Below are positions 49,288-58,166 of a stretch of DNA of 62,262 nucleotides, piece by piece. The translations under genes and the position numbers were made by a program. The stretch covers positions 1 through 62,262 of the forward strand of contig JANXZO010000004.1 in the NCBI GenBank assembly GCA_025355465.1, in the 5' to 3' direction. Under the pieces are notes generated by a model that saw nothing but the letters and a program-made list of their open reading frames with translations, was not told the origin of the DNA and made no database searches. This DNA is from Bacteroidales bacterium (GTDB taxonomy: Bacteria; Bacteroidota; Bacteroidia; Bacteroidales; FEN-979). Numbering within the stretch: position 1 is the stretch's first letter; each line of letters begins with the position of its first letter.

Positions 49288-50358
49288 GTGCGAAATCTAC
49301 CCCTTAAACTTCTGCTTATCGTTGCATTTGTTCCGGCTTTCGGGAGCCTCTCTTTTTCCCAGATCGGCGGCAGTCATACGTACGAATTTCTTAACCTATC
49401 CAACAGTGCCAGGGTGGCTGGTCTCGGTGGCAATTTCCTGGCCATCAAGGACAATGACATGACGCTTACCCTGGCGAATCCTTCGCTGATCACGCCGGAG
49501 ATGCACAATAACCTGGCATTTAGTTTTGTGAATTATTTTACCGGTCCGAATTACGGGTATGTGATGTACTCCCGCACCTTTAAAAATGCCGGTAGTTTTG
49601 TGGGAACCTTTCAGTTTATTGACTATGGCAAGTTCACGGAAACTGATGCTTCGGGAAATACCTACGGCAGTTTTGGTGCTTCTGAATATGCGCTGAGCAT
49701 CGGTTGGGCACGTAAACTTTCTCCGGTATTTTTTATCGGGGCCAATGCGAAGCTGATCTATTCCCAACTTGAATCCTACAAATCCTTTGGGATTGCTGTG
49801 GATGTTGCCGGAACGTACTGTGCTAAGGACGAATCATTTACCGCATCGCTTATCGGAAGGAACATCGGCGCTCAGATCGTGACCTACCGCCCCGGTAACA
49901 GAGAATCTCTTCCATTTGAGCTTCAGATTGGATTATCTCAGAAACTTAAGCACATCCCGGTACGTTTTTCTGAGTTGATTACCCATCTTGAGCGATGGGA
50001 CCTGACCTATACCGATCCCAGCGACCCGGCAAACCAAAAGGATCCGATTACCGGCGAGACAAAAGAGAAGACCGGGGCCGGAAAGTTTGCCGATCAGCTT
50101 ATGCGGCACATCGTACTTGGGGCTGAAATTACCATTGCAAAGACATTCTCCATCAGAATAGGCTATAATTATCAGCGGAGACAGGAGCTTAAGCTGTACA
50201 GCAAACCCGCGCTGGCTGGTTTTTCGCTTGGATTCGGCCTCCGTGTAAAGATGTTCGATATCAGTTATACTCGGGCTACTTTCCAGGCCGGAAGTCCAAA
50301 CCCCAACTATTTTACCGTAGCCGTGAACCTCCAGCAATTTTCCAAGAAGAAGGAATAA
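49288..50358 (+). CDS. porQ: Type IX secretion system-associated protein PorQ
   Basis: The product is about 356 residues, with a signal peptide (LPLKLLLIVAFVPAFGSLSFSQ) and an outer-membrane beta-barrel body of the PorP/PorQ type: YEFLNLSNSARVAGLGGNFLA near the start, ALSIGWARKLSPVFFIGANAK and IRIGYNYQRRQELKL. It ends in the aromatic FTVAVNLQQF strand. PorQ takes part in type IX secretion with PorU/PorZ. The start is uncertain: a TTG at 49243 would add 15 residues; the GTG at 49288 gives a cleaner signal peptide. The neighbours nusB and ispH do not share this function. Confidence 0.85.
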   Translation: MRNLPLKLLLIVAFVPAFGSLSFSQIGGSHTYEFLNLSNSARVAGLGGNFLAIKDNDMTLTLANPSLITPEMHNNLAFSFVNYFTGPNYGYVMYSRTFKNAGSFVGTFQFIDYGKFTETDASGNTYGSFGASEYALSIGWARKLSPVFFIGANAKLIYSQLESYKSFGIAVDVAGTYCAKDESFTASLIGRNIGAQIVTYRPGNRESLPFELQIGLSQKLKHIPVRFSELITHLERWDLTYTDPSDPANQKDPITGETKEKTGAGKFADQLMRHIVLGAEITIAKTFSIRIGYNYQRRQELKLYSKPALAGFSLGFGLRVKMFDISYTRATFQAGSPNPNYFTVAVNLQQFSKKKE

Positions 50359-50373
50359 GGAGATGCATTTTCC

Positions 50374-51252
50374 ATGAATGTCGTGATTGACCATCAGTCG
50401 GGTTTTTGTTTCGGTGTGGAAAATGCCGTGGACATTGCGGAATGCGAATTACGCACACACGGTACCCTTTTTTGCCTGGGCGATATTGTGCACAATGAAC
50501 AGGAGGTTGATCGCCTTCAAAAAATGGGGCTCCGGATAATAAGCCACGAAACCCTGAAGGAACTGCACAACACAAGGGTATTGATCCGTGCCCACGGAGA
50601 ACCTCCGGCAACCTATGAACTTGCCTTGAAAAATAACATTGAACTGGTGGATGCTTCCTGTTCAATCGTACTTAAACTTCAGCGACGGGTTAAGGATGCC
50701 TTTTCCGAAATGAAGTCGGTGAACGGACAAGTTGTTATCTACGGAAAGAAAGGGCATGCCGAAGTTGCCGGCCTTACTGGCCAGACAAATGATGAGGCAA
50801 TTGTGGTGAGCAGTGAAGCCGACCTGGAAGGTATTGATTTTTCACGTCCCGTGCGGTTGTTTAGTCAAACCACCAAAAACATCGGGAGTTTTCATGAAAT
50901 AATCCGGGAGATCGGAAGCCGGATGAAGTCTGCCAATCCTGAAATGCCGGCAGACTTTGTATGGAAAGACAGTATCTGCCGGCAAGTATCCAACCGTGCC
51001 GGACAATTGCGCAGTTTTGCGAAGAGTTATGATGTGGTTATCTTTGTAAGCGGAAAGAAGAGCTCCAATGGTATGGCTTTATTCAATGTTTGCCTTGAAG
51101 AGAACTTGCGGACATATTTTGTTTCCAACCCGGGTGAACTGAAAATGGAGTGGTTTGACGGGTACCATAATACGGGTGTTTGCGGTGCCACCTCCACCCC
51201 GGACTGGCTGATGCAGGAGATAGCCGGTGAAATTAAGAAAATCAGCCCGTGA
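50374..51252 (+). CDS. ispH: 4-hydroxy-3-methylbut-2-enyl diphosphate reductase
   Basis: IspH catalyses the last step of the MEP isoprenoid pathway, making IPP and DMAPP with a [4Fe-4S] cluster. The three cluster cysteines are in GFCFGV, DASCSIV and DSICRQVSNRA. The catalytic Glu-Thr region is SQTTKNIGSFHEI, and the substrate loop is SGKKSSNGMALF. The length of 292 is normal. Its stop is 2 bases before the recF start, so coupling is likely. Confidence 0.96.
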   Translation: MNVVIDHQSGFCFGVENAVDIAECELRTHGTLFCLGDIVHNEQEVDRLQKMGLRIISHETLKELHNTRVLIRAHGEPPATYELALKNNIELVDASCSIVLKLQRRVKDAFSEMKSVNGQVVIYGKKGHAEVAGLTGQTNDEAIVVSSEADLEGIDFSRPVRLFSQTTKNIGSFHEIIREIGSRMKSANPEMPADFVWKDSICRQVSNRAGQLRSFAKSYDVVIFVSGKKSSNGMALFNVCLEENLRTYFVSNPGELKMEWFDGYHNTGVCGATSTPDWLMQEIAGEIKKISP

Positions 51253-51253
51253 G

Positions 51254-52354
51254 ATGTATCTGAAAAGACTCGCCCTTACCAACTTCAAAAACTACGGACA
51301 GTCCGATTTTACTTTCTCGGAAAGGATAAACTGCTTTGTTGGCAACAACAGTGTAGGGAAAACCAACCTGCTGGATGCCGTTCATTATCTCTCCTTCTGC
51401 AAAAGTTACTTTACCAGCAATGATGCCCAGAATATCCGTCACGGCGAGGAGTTTTTTGCAATAAACGGAACCTACTTCCGCGGGTCGGAAATCCCGGAGC
51501 AGGTACAGTGTATCCAGAAGAAAAATACCCGTAAGCACTTTTCCCTAAACAGGAAAGAGTATGACAGGCTCGCCGACCACATTGGAAATTTTCCCTTGGT
51601 GATGATCTCCCCGTATGACAACGACCTGATCAATGAAGGCAGCGACGTGCGCCGGAAGTACACCGACAGCGTGATCTGCCAGTTTGACAAGCTTTACCTG
51701 GATGATCTGATCAATTATAATAAATCGCTGGCACAACGGAATGCCTTGTTGAAATCGTTTGCAGATGGCCGTTATTTTGATCTTGCAGCCCTTGAAATCT
51801 GGGATGAACAGCTGGTCGCTCTGGGTCAGCGTATCTACGACCGGAGAAAAGAGTTCCTTGCGCAGTTTATACCGGTATTCCGTCACTACTTCGCGTATAT
51901 TAGCGGGGCCAGTGAAACTGTCGATATCCGGTATACCTCGCAACTTGAAACCGGCGCCTTTCGCGATCTTCTCTCGGATGCCCGTAAACGCGACCAGGCG
52001 GCTCAATATTCAACAACCGGGATACATAAGGACGATCTTGAATTTGCAATCGGTGGTTATCCGGTGAAAAAATTTGGTTCACAGGGGCAGCAGAAATCCT
52101 TTGTGATCGCCATAAAGCTGGCGCAATTCGAATATACCAGAAAAATAAAGGGGTTTAAGCCGATCCTTCTGCTCGATGATATATTCGATAAACTCGATGA
52201 CCTTCGTGTTCAGCAACTGATTAAACTTGTTGGCGACCACAGCTTCGGCCAGGTTTTTCTTACAGATACCTCGGAAACACGCATGCGGTCAATCTTTGAT
52301 GCCATGGATATTGACCATTTAATTTTTGAAATATCAGCCCGCGATAAGGGTTAA
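51254..52354 (+). CDS. recF: DNA replication/repair protein RecF
   Basis: RecF is an SMC-like ATPase that helps load RecA at gaps. The 366-residue product starts MYLKRLALTNFKNYGQSDF. It has Walker A VGNNSVGKTNLLDAVHYLS, a signature region FGSQGQQKSFVIAIKLAQF and Walker B KPILLLDDIFDKLDDLR. The ATG at 51254 is preferred over a start inside ispH. A DUF721 gene follows 14 bases downstream. Confidence 0.95.
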   Translation: MYLKRLALTNFKNYGQSDFTFSERINCFVGNNSVGKTNLLDAVHYLSFCKSYFTSNDAQNIRHGEEFFAINGTYFRGSEIPEQVQCIQKKNTRKHFSLNRKEYDRLADHIGNFPLVMISPYDNDLINEGSDVRRKYTDSVICQFDKLYLDDLINYNKSLAQRNALLKSFADGRYFDLAALEIWDEQLVALGQRIYDRRKEFLAQFIPVFRHYFAYISGASETVDIRYTSQLETGAFRDLLSDARKRDQAAQYSTTGIHKDDLEFAIGGYPVKKFGSQGQQKSFVIAIKLAQFEYTRKIKGFKPILLLDDIFDKLDDLRVQQLIKLVGDHSFGQVFLTDTSETRMRSIFDAMDIDHLIFEISARDKG

Positions 52355-52368
52355 GACGTTAATTCATT

Positions 52369-52674
52369 GTGAAATTTGCGACCTTGAAGAAACCAGCTGA
52401 AAAACCGCTCAAAGCAGTCATCGAAGAGTTTTTGAAAACTTTCAGGCTGGAGGACAAGCTTACCGAGACGAGGGTGATCCAATCGTGGGAGAAGGTAGTT
52501 GGAGCCCTGGTGGCAAAACACACCACAAGGTTGTCTATGCGGAACAAAATATTATATGTTAAGCTCGACTCGGCAGCATTGCGCAATGAACTGATGTTTG
52601 CCCGTGAAAAGATTGTGAAGGCGCTGAATAAGGAGGCCGGAACGAATATGCTCTCAGAAATTGTCTTTAACTGA
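52369..52674 (+). CDS. DUF721 (DciA-like) protein
   Basis: The 101-residue product starts at a GTG. It has LKAVIEEFLKTFRLEDKLTETRVIQSWEKVVG, then HTTRLSMRNKILYVKLDSAALRNEL, typical of DUF721. Members related to DciA assist loading of the replicative helicase; that role is not proven for this family member. It is co-transcribed with recF, consistent with a DNA-metabolism role. Confidence 0.85.
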   Translation: MKFATLKKPAEKPLKAVIEEFLKTFRLEDKLTETRVIQSWEKVVGALVAKHTTRLSMRNKILYVKLDSAALRNELMFAREKIVKALNKEAGTNMLSEIVFN

Positions 52675-52688
52675 CAGGTAAACAACGA

Positions 52689-53300
52689 CTATTTCACCAG
52701 GCAGGAGAGCAGCTTTTTGTCTTCGATGTAGGCTTCCAGCTTGTCGCCGGGTTTCACCGGACCCACACCGGCAGGTGTTCCTGTGAAGATCAGGTCTCCT
52801 GTACGCAGGGTCATGAATTCTGAAATGGCGCTGATGATCTCGTCGAAAGGATATAGCATCAATCCTGAATTACCGCGTTGAACCGTACTTCCGTTCTTGT
52901 CGAGGTGAAAATTGATGTTGCCGGCATCCGGAAAATTTTCTTTCGGTAGAAATTGTCCGATAGGAGCCGAATTATCGAACCCCTTGGCGATCGCCCACGG
53001 CAACCCTTTTTGTTTGGCTTCATCCTGCAGGTCACGTGCGGTAAGGTCCAATCCGATACCAATCTCGCTGTAATAGGTGTGTGCAAACCGTTTTTGAATT
53101 TTTTTCCCCACCTTGCAAACTTTCAGTACAAGCTCTGCTTCATAATGGATATTTGAGGAGAAGGCAGGGTAGTAAAATGGCCGGTTGCGGATGAGCAATG
53201 CGGTGTCAGGTTTAAGAAAGAACACCGGTTTGGATGGAACCTGGTTATTCAACTCCTTGATATGGTCGACGTAATTTCGTCCGATGCAGACAATCTTCAT
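52689..53300 (-). CDS. Fumarylacetoacetate hydrolase-family protein
   Basis: The 203-residue product has a FAH-type fold: KIVCIGRNYVDHIKEL, FFLKPDTALL, the metal-binding YEAELVL, GIGLDLTARDLQDEAKQKGLPWAIAKGFD broken by loops, and TPAGVGPVKPGDKLEAYIE. Such short members include acylpyruvases and oxaloacetate decarboxylases; the substrate is unknown. It is one base group away from the exonuclease gene in the same direction. Confidence 0.85.
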   Translation of the reverse strand: MKIVCIGRNYVDHIKELNNQVPSKPVFFLKPDTALLIRNRPFYYPAFSSNIHYEAELVLKVCKVGKKIQKRFAHTYYSEIGIGLDLTARDLQDEAKQKGLPWAIAKGFDNSAPIGQFLPKENFPDAGNINFHLDKNGSTVQRGNSGLMLYPFDEIISAISEFMTLRTGDLIFTGTPAGVGPVKPGDKLEAYIEDKKLLSCLVK

Positions 53301-53302
53301 GG

Positions 53303-54133
53303 TTAAAACAGTTCAAGTTTTACCGAATCGTTATTAAATCCCTTTAACTTTATGGTGGTGATCACCTTCTTCGTGGAGATCGGAAAATCTCCCTTCATCA
53401 TCCAATCGTAGTAGGATGGCTCATTGCGGAATACCTGTTCAACCGGTTTCCCTTTGTGTTTCCCAAAATTAAAAACCTCAACATTGGTGTCATTATAGAT
53501 AATGTGACCCACCAGATCGACCCATTTCGACGAAAACGAAAATTCGCTGAGGGCTTTAACGTCGTTCACCACAGGTTCCACAATGTTCCCTTTACGGTCC
53601 TTGACAGACACATTGTGATATTTATCGAGCTGAGCCTTTAAAATTTCGTAGGTTGCCACTGTATCAGCCTCAGCACTGTGGGCATTGACAAGTTCCTTGC
53701 CGCAATAGAATTTGTAGGCAGCAAAAAGGTTTCTGGGCTCCATCTTGTGGAAGATGTTCTGCACATCGATAAACCGGCGCCCTTTCAGGTCGAATTCGAT
53801 GTCGGCACGATAAAATTCCTCCGCAAGCAGTGGTATGTCGAAATGGTTAGAGTTGTAGCCGGCCAGGTCGCAATTCTCCATAAATCTGACAAGTTCATGG
53901 CCGACCTGTTTGAAAGTGGGGCAATCCTTTACATCCTCATCGGTGATGCCATGAATAGCGATAACCTCTTTGGGAATAGGCATCTCCGGGTTTATCCGAA
54001 GGGTCATTACCTGGGTCGTGCCATCTGTGTTTGCACGCATGATACAAATTTCCACGATACGGTCGGTGGCTACTTTGATGCCGGTGGTTTCGAGGTCAAG
54101 AAAAGCCAGCGGCCTGTTGAGATTCAGTTCCAT
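53303..54133 (-). CDS. DnaQ-like 3'-5' exonuclease
   Basis: The 276-residue product is of the DEDDh family: FLDLETTGIKVATDRIVEI (Exo I, Asp and Glu), GYNSNHFDIPLLAEEF (Exo II, Asp) and NAHSAEADTVATYEIL (Exo III, His and Asp). A C-terminal extension of about 90 residues (KWVDLVGHIIYNDTNVEVFNFGKHKG) resembles the added domain seen in Bacteroidota exonucleases. It may proofread replication or trim RNA; the sequence does not tell. It ends right before the E2 gene's stop. Confidence 0.88.
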   Translation of the reverse strand: MELNLNRPLAFLDLETTGIKVATDRIVEICIMRANTDGTTQVMTLRINPEMPIPKEVIAIHGITDEDVKDCPTFKQVGHELVRFMENCDLAGYNSNHFDIPLLAEEFYRADIEFDLKGRRFIDVQNIFHKMEPRNLFAAYKFYCGKELVNAHSAEADTVATYEILKAQLDKYHNVSVKDRKGNIVEPVVNDVKALSEFSFSSKWVDLVGHIIYNDTNVEVFNFGKHKGKPVEQVFRNEPSYYDWMMKGDFPISTKKVITTIKLKGFNNDSVKLELF

Positions 54134-55468
54134 TTAAACGAGTTGATTACTGTCGAAATTTTCAAGATACCGGGCAATGCGGGCAAGAAATTGTCCGCCC
54201 AGGGAGCCGTCGATGACCCGGTGATCGTAGGTAACCGAGATGATCATCATGGGGCGGATTCCGATCATGTCTCCTTCGGATGTCTCGATCACCACAGGGC
54301 GTTTTTTGATCGCACCCACGGCAACTATGGCCGTTTGCGGCTGGTTAATAATCGGGGTTCCCATGAGTGTTCCAAACGATCCCAGGTTGGTCAGTGAAAT
54401 GGTGCCTCCGGTAATTTCATCGGGAACGAGTTTGCTGGTTCTCGACCGTTCAGCCAGGTCGTTTACATGCTTTACCAACCCAATCATGTTCTTCTGGTCT
54501 GCATTACGGATTACGGGTACAATGAGATTGTAATTGGGCAGTGCTACAGCCATGCCGATGTTGATGTTTTTATGTACGATGATTTTGGGTCCGTCCACCG
54601 ATACATTCACCATGGGGAAATCACGGACGGCTTTGGCAATCGCTTCGATAAAGATAGGGGTGAAGGTGAGTTTCTCTCGCTCTTTTTTCAGGAACGCATC
54701 TTTGTTTTTCTCTCTCCACTGAACAGCCTTGCTCATGTCGATTTCCATGAAAGAGGTCACATGCGCCGACGTCTGCACCGACCTTACCATGTGGTTGGCA
54801 ATTAGTTGTCTGATGCGGTCCATCTCCACGATGTGGTCCTCGCCGGGAACTATCTGCTGAGCATTGCCGGGAACTACCTGCTGAATATTGCCGGGAACCG
54901 GGGGCGTTGCTGTTGCAGGTAAAGCAGCGACGGTAAATTCAGTAACGGGCAATATCCCAACTTTCCTGTTCGCTAAAAAATCAAGGATATCCTGTTTTGT
55001 TACCCGATCTCCTTTTCCACTTCCGGTAATGGTATCCAATTCCCGGAAGGAGATATTTTCCTGTTGTGCGATACTTCGTACCAGGGGGGAATAGAATCTC
55101 GTAACTCCGGGTCCGTTGTCTTCTTCCGGCGTGGTTTCCGGTGCTTTTTCCAGGTGTATTTCCGGAGCCGTAGCCACTGCTGGTGTAGCGGTGCTCACGG
55201 TAACCGGAACTGACTTTTCCTGTTCTCCTGCAATTTCAATAATGGCAAACACTTTCCCAACGGGGATCATGTCACCTTCCTGATAGATTTTCCTGATTAA
55301 CTTTCCTGACACCGGAGATGGAATTTCCGAATCGACCTTGTCGGTTGCAATCTCAACCACAGGATCTTCCTCGTTAATCATCTCCCCTTCGTTTTTCAGC
55401 CATTTTGTGATGGTGGCTTCTATTATGCCTTCTCCAAGTTTCGGTACCAATAATTCATAATTTGCCAT
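54134..55468 (-). CDS. 2-oxo acid dehydrogenase E2 (dihydrolipoamide acyltransferase)
   Basis: The 444-residue product has a lipoyl domain (residues 1-80, lipoyl Lys in IATDKVDSEIPSPVSG) and a peripheral-subunit-binding domain (VRSIAQQENISFRELD, TGSGKGDRVTKQDILDFL). A linker with a short PGNxQQxV repeat precedes the catalytic domain, whose active-site motif is SVTYDHRVIDGSLGGQFL. It transfers acyl groups to CoA in a branched-chain or pyruvate-type complex. E1 and E3 are not in the window. The start is the ATG at 55468, with a -7 box at 55492-55499. Confidence 0.9.
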   Translation of the reverse strand: MANYELLVPKLGEGIIEATITKWLKNEGEMINEEDPVVEIATDKVDSEIPSPVSGKLIRKIYQEGDMIPVGKVFAIIEIAGEQEKSVPVTVSTATPAVATAPEIHLEKAPETTPEEDNGPGVTRFYSPLVRSIAQQENISFRELDTITGSGKGDRVTKQDILDFLANRKVGILPVTEFTVAALPATATPPVPGNIQQVVPGNAQQIVPGEDHIVEMDRIRQLIANHMVRSVQTSAHVTSFMEIDMSKAVQWREKNKDAFLKKEREKLTFTPIFIEAIAKAVRDFPMVNVSVDGPKIIVHKNINIGMAVALPNYNLIVPVIRNADQKNMIGLVKHVNDLAERSRTSKLVPDEITGGTISLTNLGSFGTLMGTPIINQPQTAIVAVGAIKKRPVVIETSEGDMIGIRPMMIISVTYDHRVIDGSLGGQFLARIARYLENFDSNQLV

Positions 55469-55491
55469 AGGAGCATGAATTAGCAATCGAA

Positions 55492-55499
55492 CAAATATA
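55492..55499 (-). promoter_or_regulatory. -7 box of the E2 gene (TATATTTG)
   Basis: It matches TAnnTTTG on the minus strand, 24 bases before the ATG and just outside the 3' end of the upstream glycosyltransferase gene. Confidence 0.45.
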
Positions 55500-55505
55500 A
55501 TATTT

Positions 55506-57473
55506 TTACCATCTTCCAAGTTCTCTGAAACCCTTCAGGATAATATTCAGGTCGTTGGTGAGTTTGTAATCCCTGGCATAAAGCAGGTTTAGGCGGTTGT
55601 TGGTCTCTTCCGGAATGTTCTGGTTTTTGAATGCATCCAAGGGATTAAGTACCCCTTTTTTTGTTTCCGGCAATCGCTGGATCTCTGGTTCTGTAAGGTT
55701 CGTATAACCTACCCAGGATTTTAGAGAAAGGAGCACGGCAAAGATATTATGAAACAGCCCGAAGGGTTTTTTCACCAGGAACATGGCTACCGGATAAAAC
55801 CCGAGCAGCGCAACTCCTACTGCCAGGTCAAGCATCCGTTTGTTGCGCCGGTTCGATCGCTTGGTGATGGCATTGATGTCGATCACATAAAGATCTCCGG
55901 AGGTGTTTATCGAATTGCTGCCAATAATAGACAAACTCTCCGGTGGCGCGATTTTATAATCAACCAGGTCGCCTTTCAGCTCCGACATTTTATCGATGAT
56001 CACCTGGGCCGGTACATCCTTGGCACAGAAAATAACTTCGTCAATCTTGTGAATGGTAATGATTTCCTTTATCTGTCCGAGGTGTCCGATAAATCCGTTG
56101 GTGTTGTTGCGGTGGTGGTGATAACTTACAAGTCCGATAAAAGCTGGATTCATGCCGGTTTGCTGAAGAAGATCAGAGACCCGTTCCGACTCCTCTTTTT
56201 CTCCCACAATGATAAAACGTTTGTTCTTATCGGTGTTAAGTCTGTAACCGCTGAGGTTCGTGAGATGCAGCAGGAATCTCATTCCGAGCATGATGGCTGT
56301 TCCCCATATCGCACCAAGGATGATCAGGGCACGGGAAAAACGATAGTGTTCATTCAGCAGGCTGTAAAGCAGCAGGATGATGATGGTTCCCACCAGCATT
56401 CCCTGGAAGGTCCGCAGAAGGCGGATCGGCTTGTCATAACCGCTGCTGAGGTACACACAAAGCAGCCAGATGAGGATGTATACAGGAACGGCGATTTGAA
56501 GGAATGCAGTCGGATAGTGGCCGCCATCGGGGAAAATAAAATTATGTTCCCAGTAACCGGTAATAAAGTAAATGCCAGCGAAGATCACCATGGCATCTGC
56601 CAGCGGAAGCAGGATCCGGGAGATAAAGCGTATCGCCAGCGAGATAAAAGCCCGGAGGTAGATTGCGAAATTGATCATCATGGAATAGGTACGCGCATTC
56701 TCCTTAGAAAAGTGTTTGTTGGCAAAAACAATCATGGCACTGTAGAACATGAACACGTAGTTCACACTGCTTTTTTTTGTACTCTCTCCTTTATAATGGA
56801 TGATCCTGGTTCCCGGATAATAGTAGTTTTTATAGCCAGCCTTGGTGATGCGATAGCTTAGGTCAACATCCTCTCCATACATGAAAAATGATTCATCCAG
56901 TAAGCCGATCTCCTGAAGTACAGACTTTCTGAGCAACATAAAAGCTCCGGCGAGCACATCGATTTCGTGGGTTTTTTCTTTGTCAAGAAAGCCGAGGTGG
57001 TATTTTCCAAAGATTCTTGATTTTGGAAACAGCGATGAAAACCCGAAAATTTTGAAAAATGCAACGGATGGAGAAGGAAGTCCCCGTTTGCTTTCGGGCA
57101 GGAATTTTCCTTTGCCGTCCAGCATCTTCACACCAAGTCCGCCGGCTTCCGGATGTTCATCCATGAACTGAACCACCTTACGCAGGGTGTCATCTTCAAC
57201 AATGGTATCGGGGTTCAGCAACAGAACGTATTCACCCTTCGACTTACGGATTGCCTGATTATTGGCTTTTGAGAAACCTGTATTTTCTTTGTTTTCAATC
57301 AGGTACACATCAGGGAATTTCTCTTTGACCATCCTGATGGAGCCGTCTACCGAGTTGTTGTCGACCACAAACACCTCCGCTTCGAGTCCAAGGCAGGCAC
57401 TCTGCACAGAATGCAGGCATTGCTCGAGGAAATACTTAACGTTGTAGTTTACGATAACAACAGACAGCTTCAT
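55506..57473 (-). CDS. GT2 glycosyltransferase fused to a sugar-transferase-like membrane region
   Basis: The 655-residue product has residues 1-240 as a family 2 glycosyltransferase (LSVVIVNYNVKYFLEQCL, EVFVVDNNSVDGSIRMV, GEYVLLLNPDTIVEDDTL, DESFFMYGEDVDLSYR). Several membrane helices follow (about 255-400). Then comes a CoA-binding-like Rossmann region (RFIIVGEKEESERVSDLLQQ) like that of WcaJ-type polyprenyl-phosphate sugar transferases. A short segment RRNKRMLDLAVGVALLGFYP marks where a phosphosugar transferase domain would start, but the catalytic part is not recognisable. It probably acts in surface-glycan assembly at the inner membrane. Confidence 0.82.
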   Translation of the reverse strand: MKLSVVIVNYNVKYFLEQCLHSVQSACLGLEAEVFVVDNNSVDGSIRMVKEKFPDVYLIENKENTGFSKANNQAIRKSKGEYVLLLNPDTIVEDDTLRKVVQFMDEHPEAGGLGVKMLDGKGKFLPESKRGLPSPSVAFFKIFGFSSLFPKSRIFGKYHLGFLDKEKTHEIDVLAGAFMLLRKSVLQEIGLLDESFFMYGEDVDLSYRITKAGYKNYYYPGTRIIHYKGESTKKSSVNYVFMFYSAMIVFANKHFSKENARTYSMMINFAIYLRAFISLAIRFISRILLPLADAMVIFAGIYFITGYWEHNFIFPDGGHYPTAFLQIAVPVYILIWLLCVYLSSGYDKPIRLLRTFQGMLVGTIIILLLYSLLNEHYRFSRALIILGAIWGTAIMLGMRFLLHLTNLSGYRLNTDKNKRFIIVGEKEESERVSDLLQQTGMNPAFIGLVSYHHHRNNTNGFIGHLGQIKEIITIHKIDEVIFCAKDVPAQVIIDKMSELKGDLVDYKIAPPESLSIIGSNSINTSGDLYVIDINAITKRSNRRNKRMLDLAVGVALLGFYPVAMFLVKKPFGLFHNIFAVLLSLKSWVGYTNLTEPEIQRLPETKKGVLNPLDAFKNQNIPEETNNRLNLLYARDYKLTNDLNIILKGFRELGRW

Positions 57474-57526
57474 GGACGGCGGTGAGAATTGACGGTAAAG
57501 TTAAGGTTAATCATCCAAATTCAAAA

Positions 57527-58111
57527 CTAAATAGCGCCGGCCTCCATCATCAGAATAACCTGTTCAATGGCCTGGTCTTCGCCGGCAGGATCGTAGGTTT
57601 GCTTAAGGTCATAGCCAAAAATTCGTGCCATGGTTTGCCATATAAATGCAGAGAATCCTCCACGAAGGTCCTTTACGATGTCAAATGTTGAATTTCCGGT
57701 TTCGCGATATATCAGTTTGATCAGGATTTTTCCCTGCGAAAATGTAAGGTCTTTGATCTCATCTCCGAACTGGGCTTCAAGCTCATTCTGGGCCTTCTTG
57801 ATAAAAATTTTTCGTGCTTTTTCAGTGGGAATGGTATCCAGGATATCCCGGTAATGCCTTAGTTTCTCGCCGGCCAGTTTGGCGTACGGGTAGACCTTTT
57901 TTACATTTCGTACCAGTTTGTCATATCGGACCTGTTGCCGGTGATTTTCAATTTTTACCGTTGGGAAGATGACCGCTGCCCGCATGTCAACCAGCCCGAC
58001 AGTGTCGCCATTGATGACTTTGGCGGGCAGCACGATCCGCGCCGTATCCTGCGAAAAGGATGTGGTGAAAATTAGCAGAAAGATGAAGATGGTCGGTATG
58101 CCTTTATTCAT
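57527..58111 (-). CDS. DUF4294-domain secreted protein
   Basis: The product is about 194 residues, with a signal peptide (KGIPTIFIFLLIFTTSFSQ). The DUF4294 body has MRAAVIFPTVKIENHRQQVRY, KVYPYAKLAGEKLRHY and SQGKILIKLIYRETGNSTFDIVK. The function is unknown; the family is restricted mostly to Bacteroidota. The second Met (58111) gives a better signal peptide than the ATG at 58135. It lies between clpX and a membrane glycosyltransferase, all in one direction. Confidence 0.82.
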   Translation of the reverse strand: MNKGIPTIFIFLLIFTTSFSQDTARIVLPAKVINGDTVGLVDMRAAVIFPTVKIENHRQQVRYDKLVRNVKKVYPYAKLAGEKLRHYRDILDTIPTEKARKIFIKKAQNELEAQFGDEIKDLTFSQGKILIKLIYRETGNSTFDIVKDLRGGFSAFIWQTMARIFGYDLKQTYDPAGEDQAIEQVILMMEAGAI

Positions 58112-58166
58112 CCGCAACCCGGTTAATTTGTCCATTCAATAAACGGGATTAGTGCCGGGTTTATTA

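Noticed and set aside
55749-56861. 370-codon plus-strand ORF opposite the GT2 fusion gene
   Set aside because: It is a shadow of the minus-strand gene, low in complexity and with no domain or ribosome-binding site.
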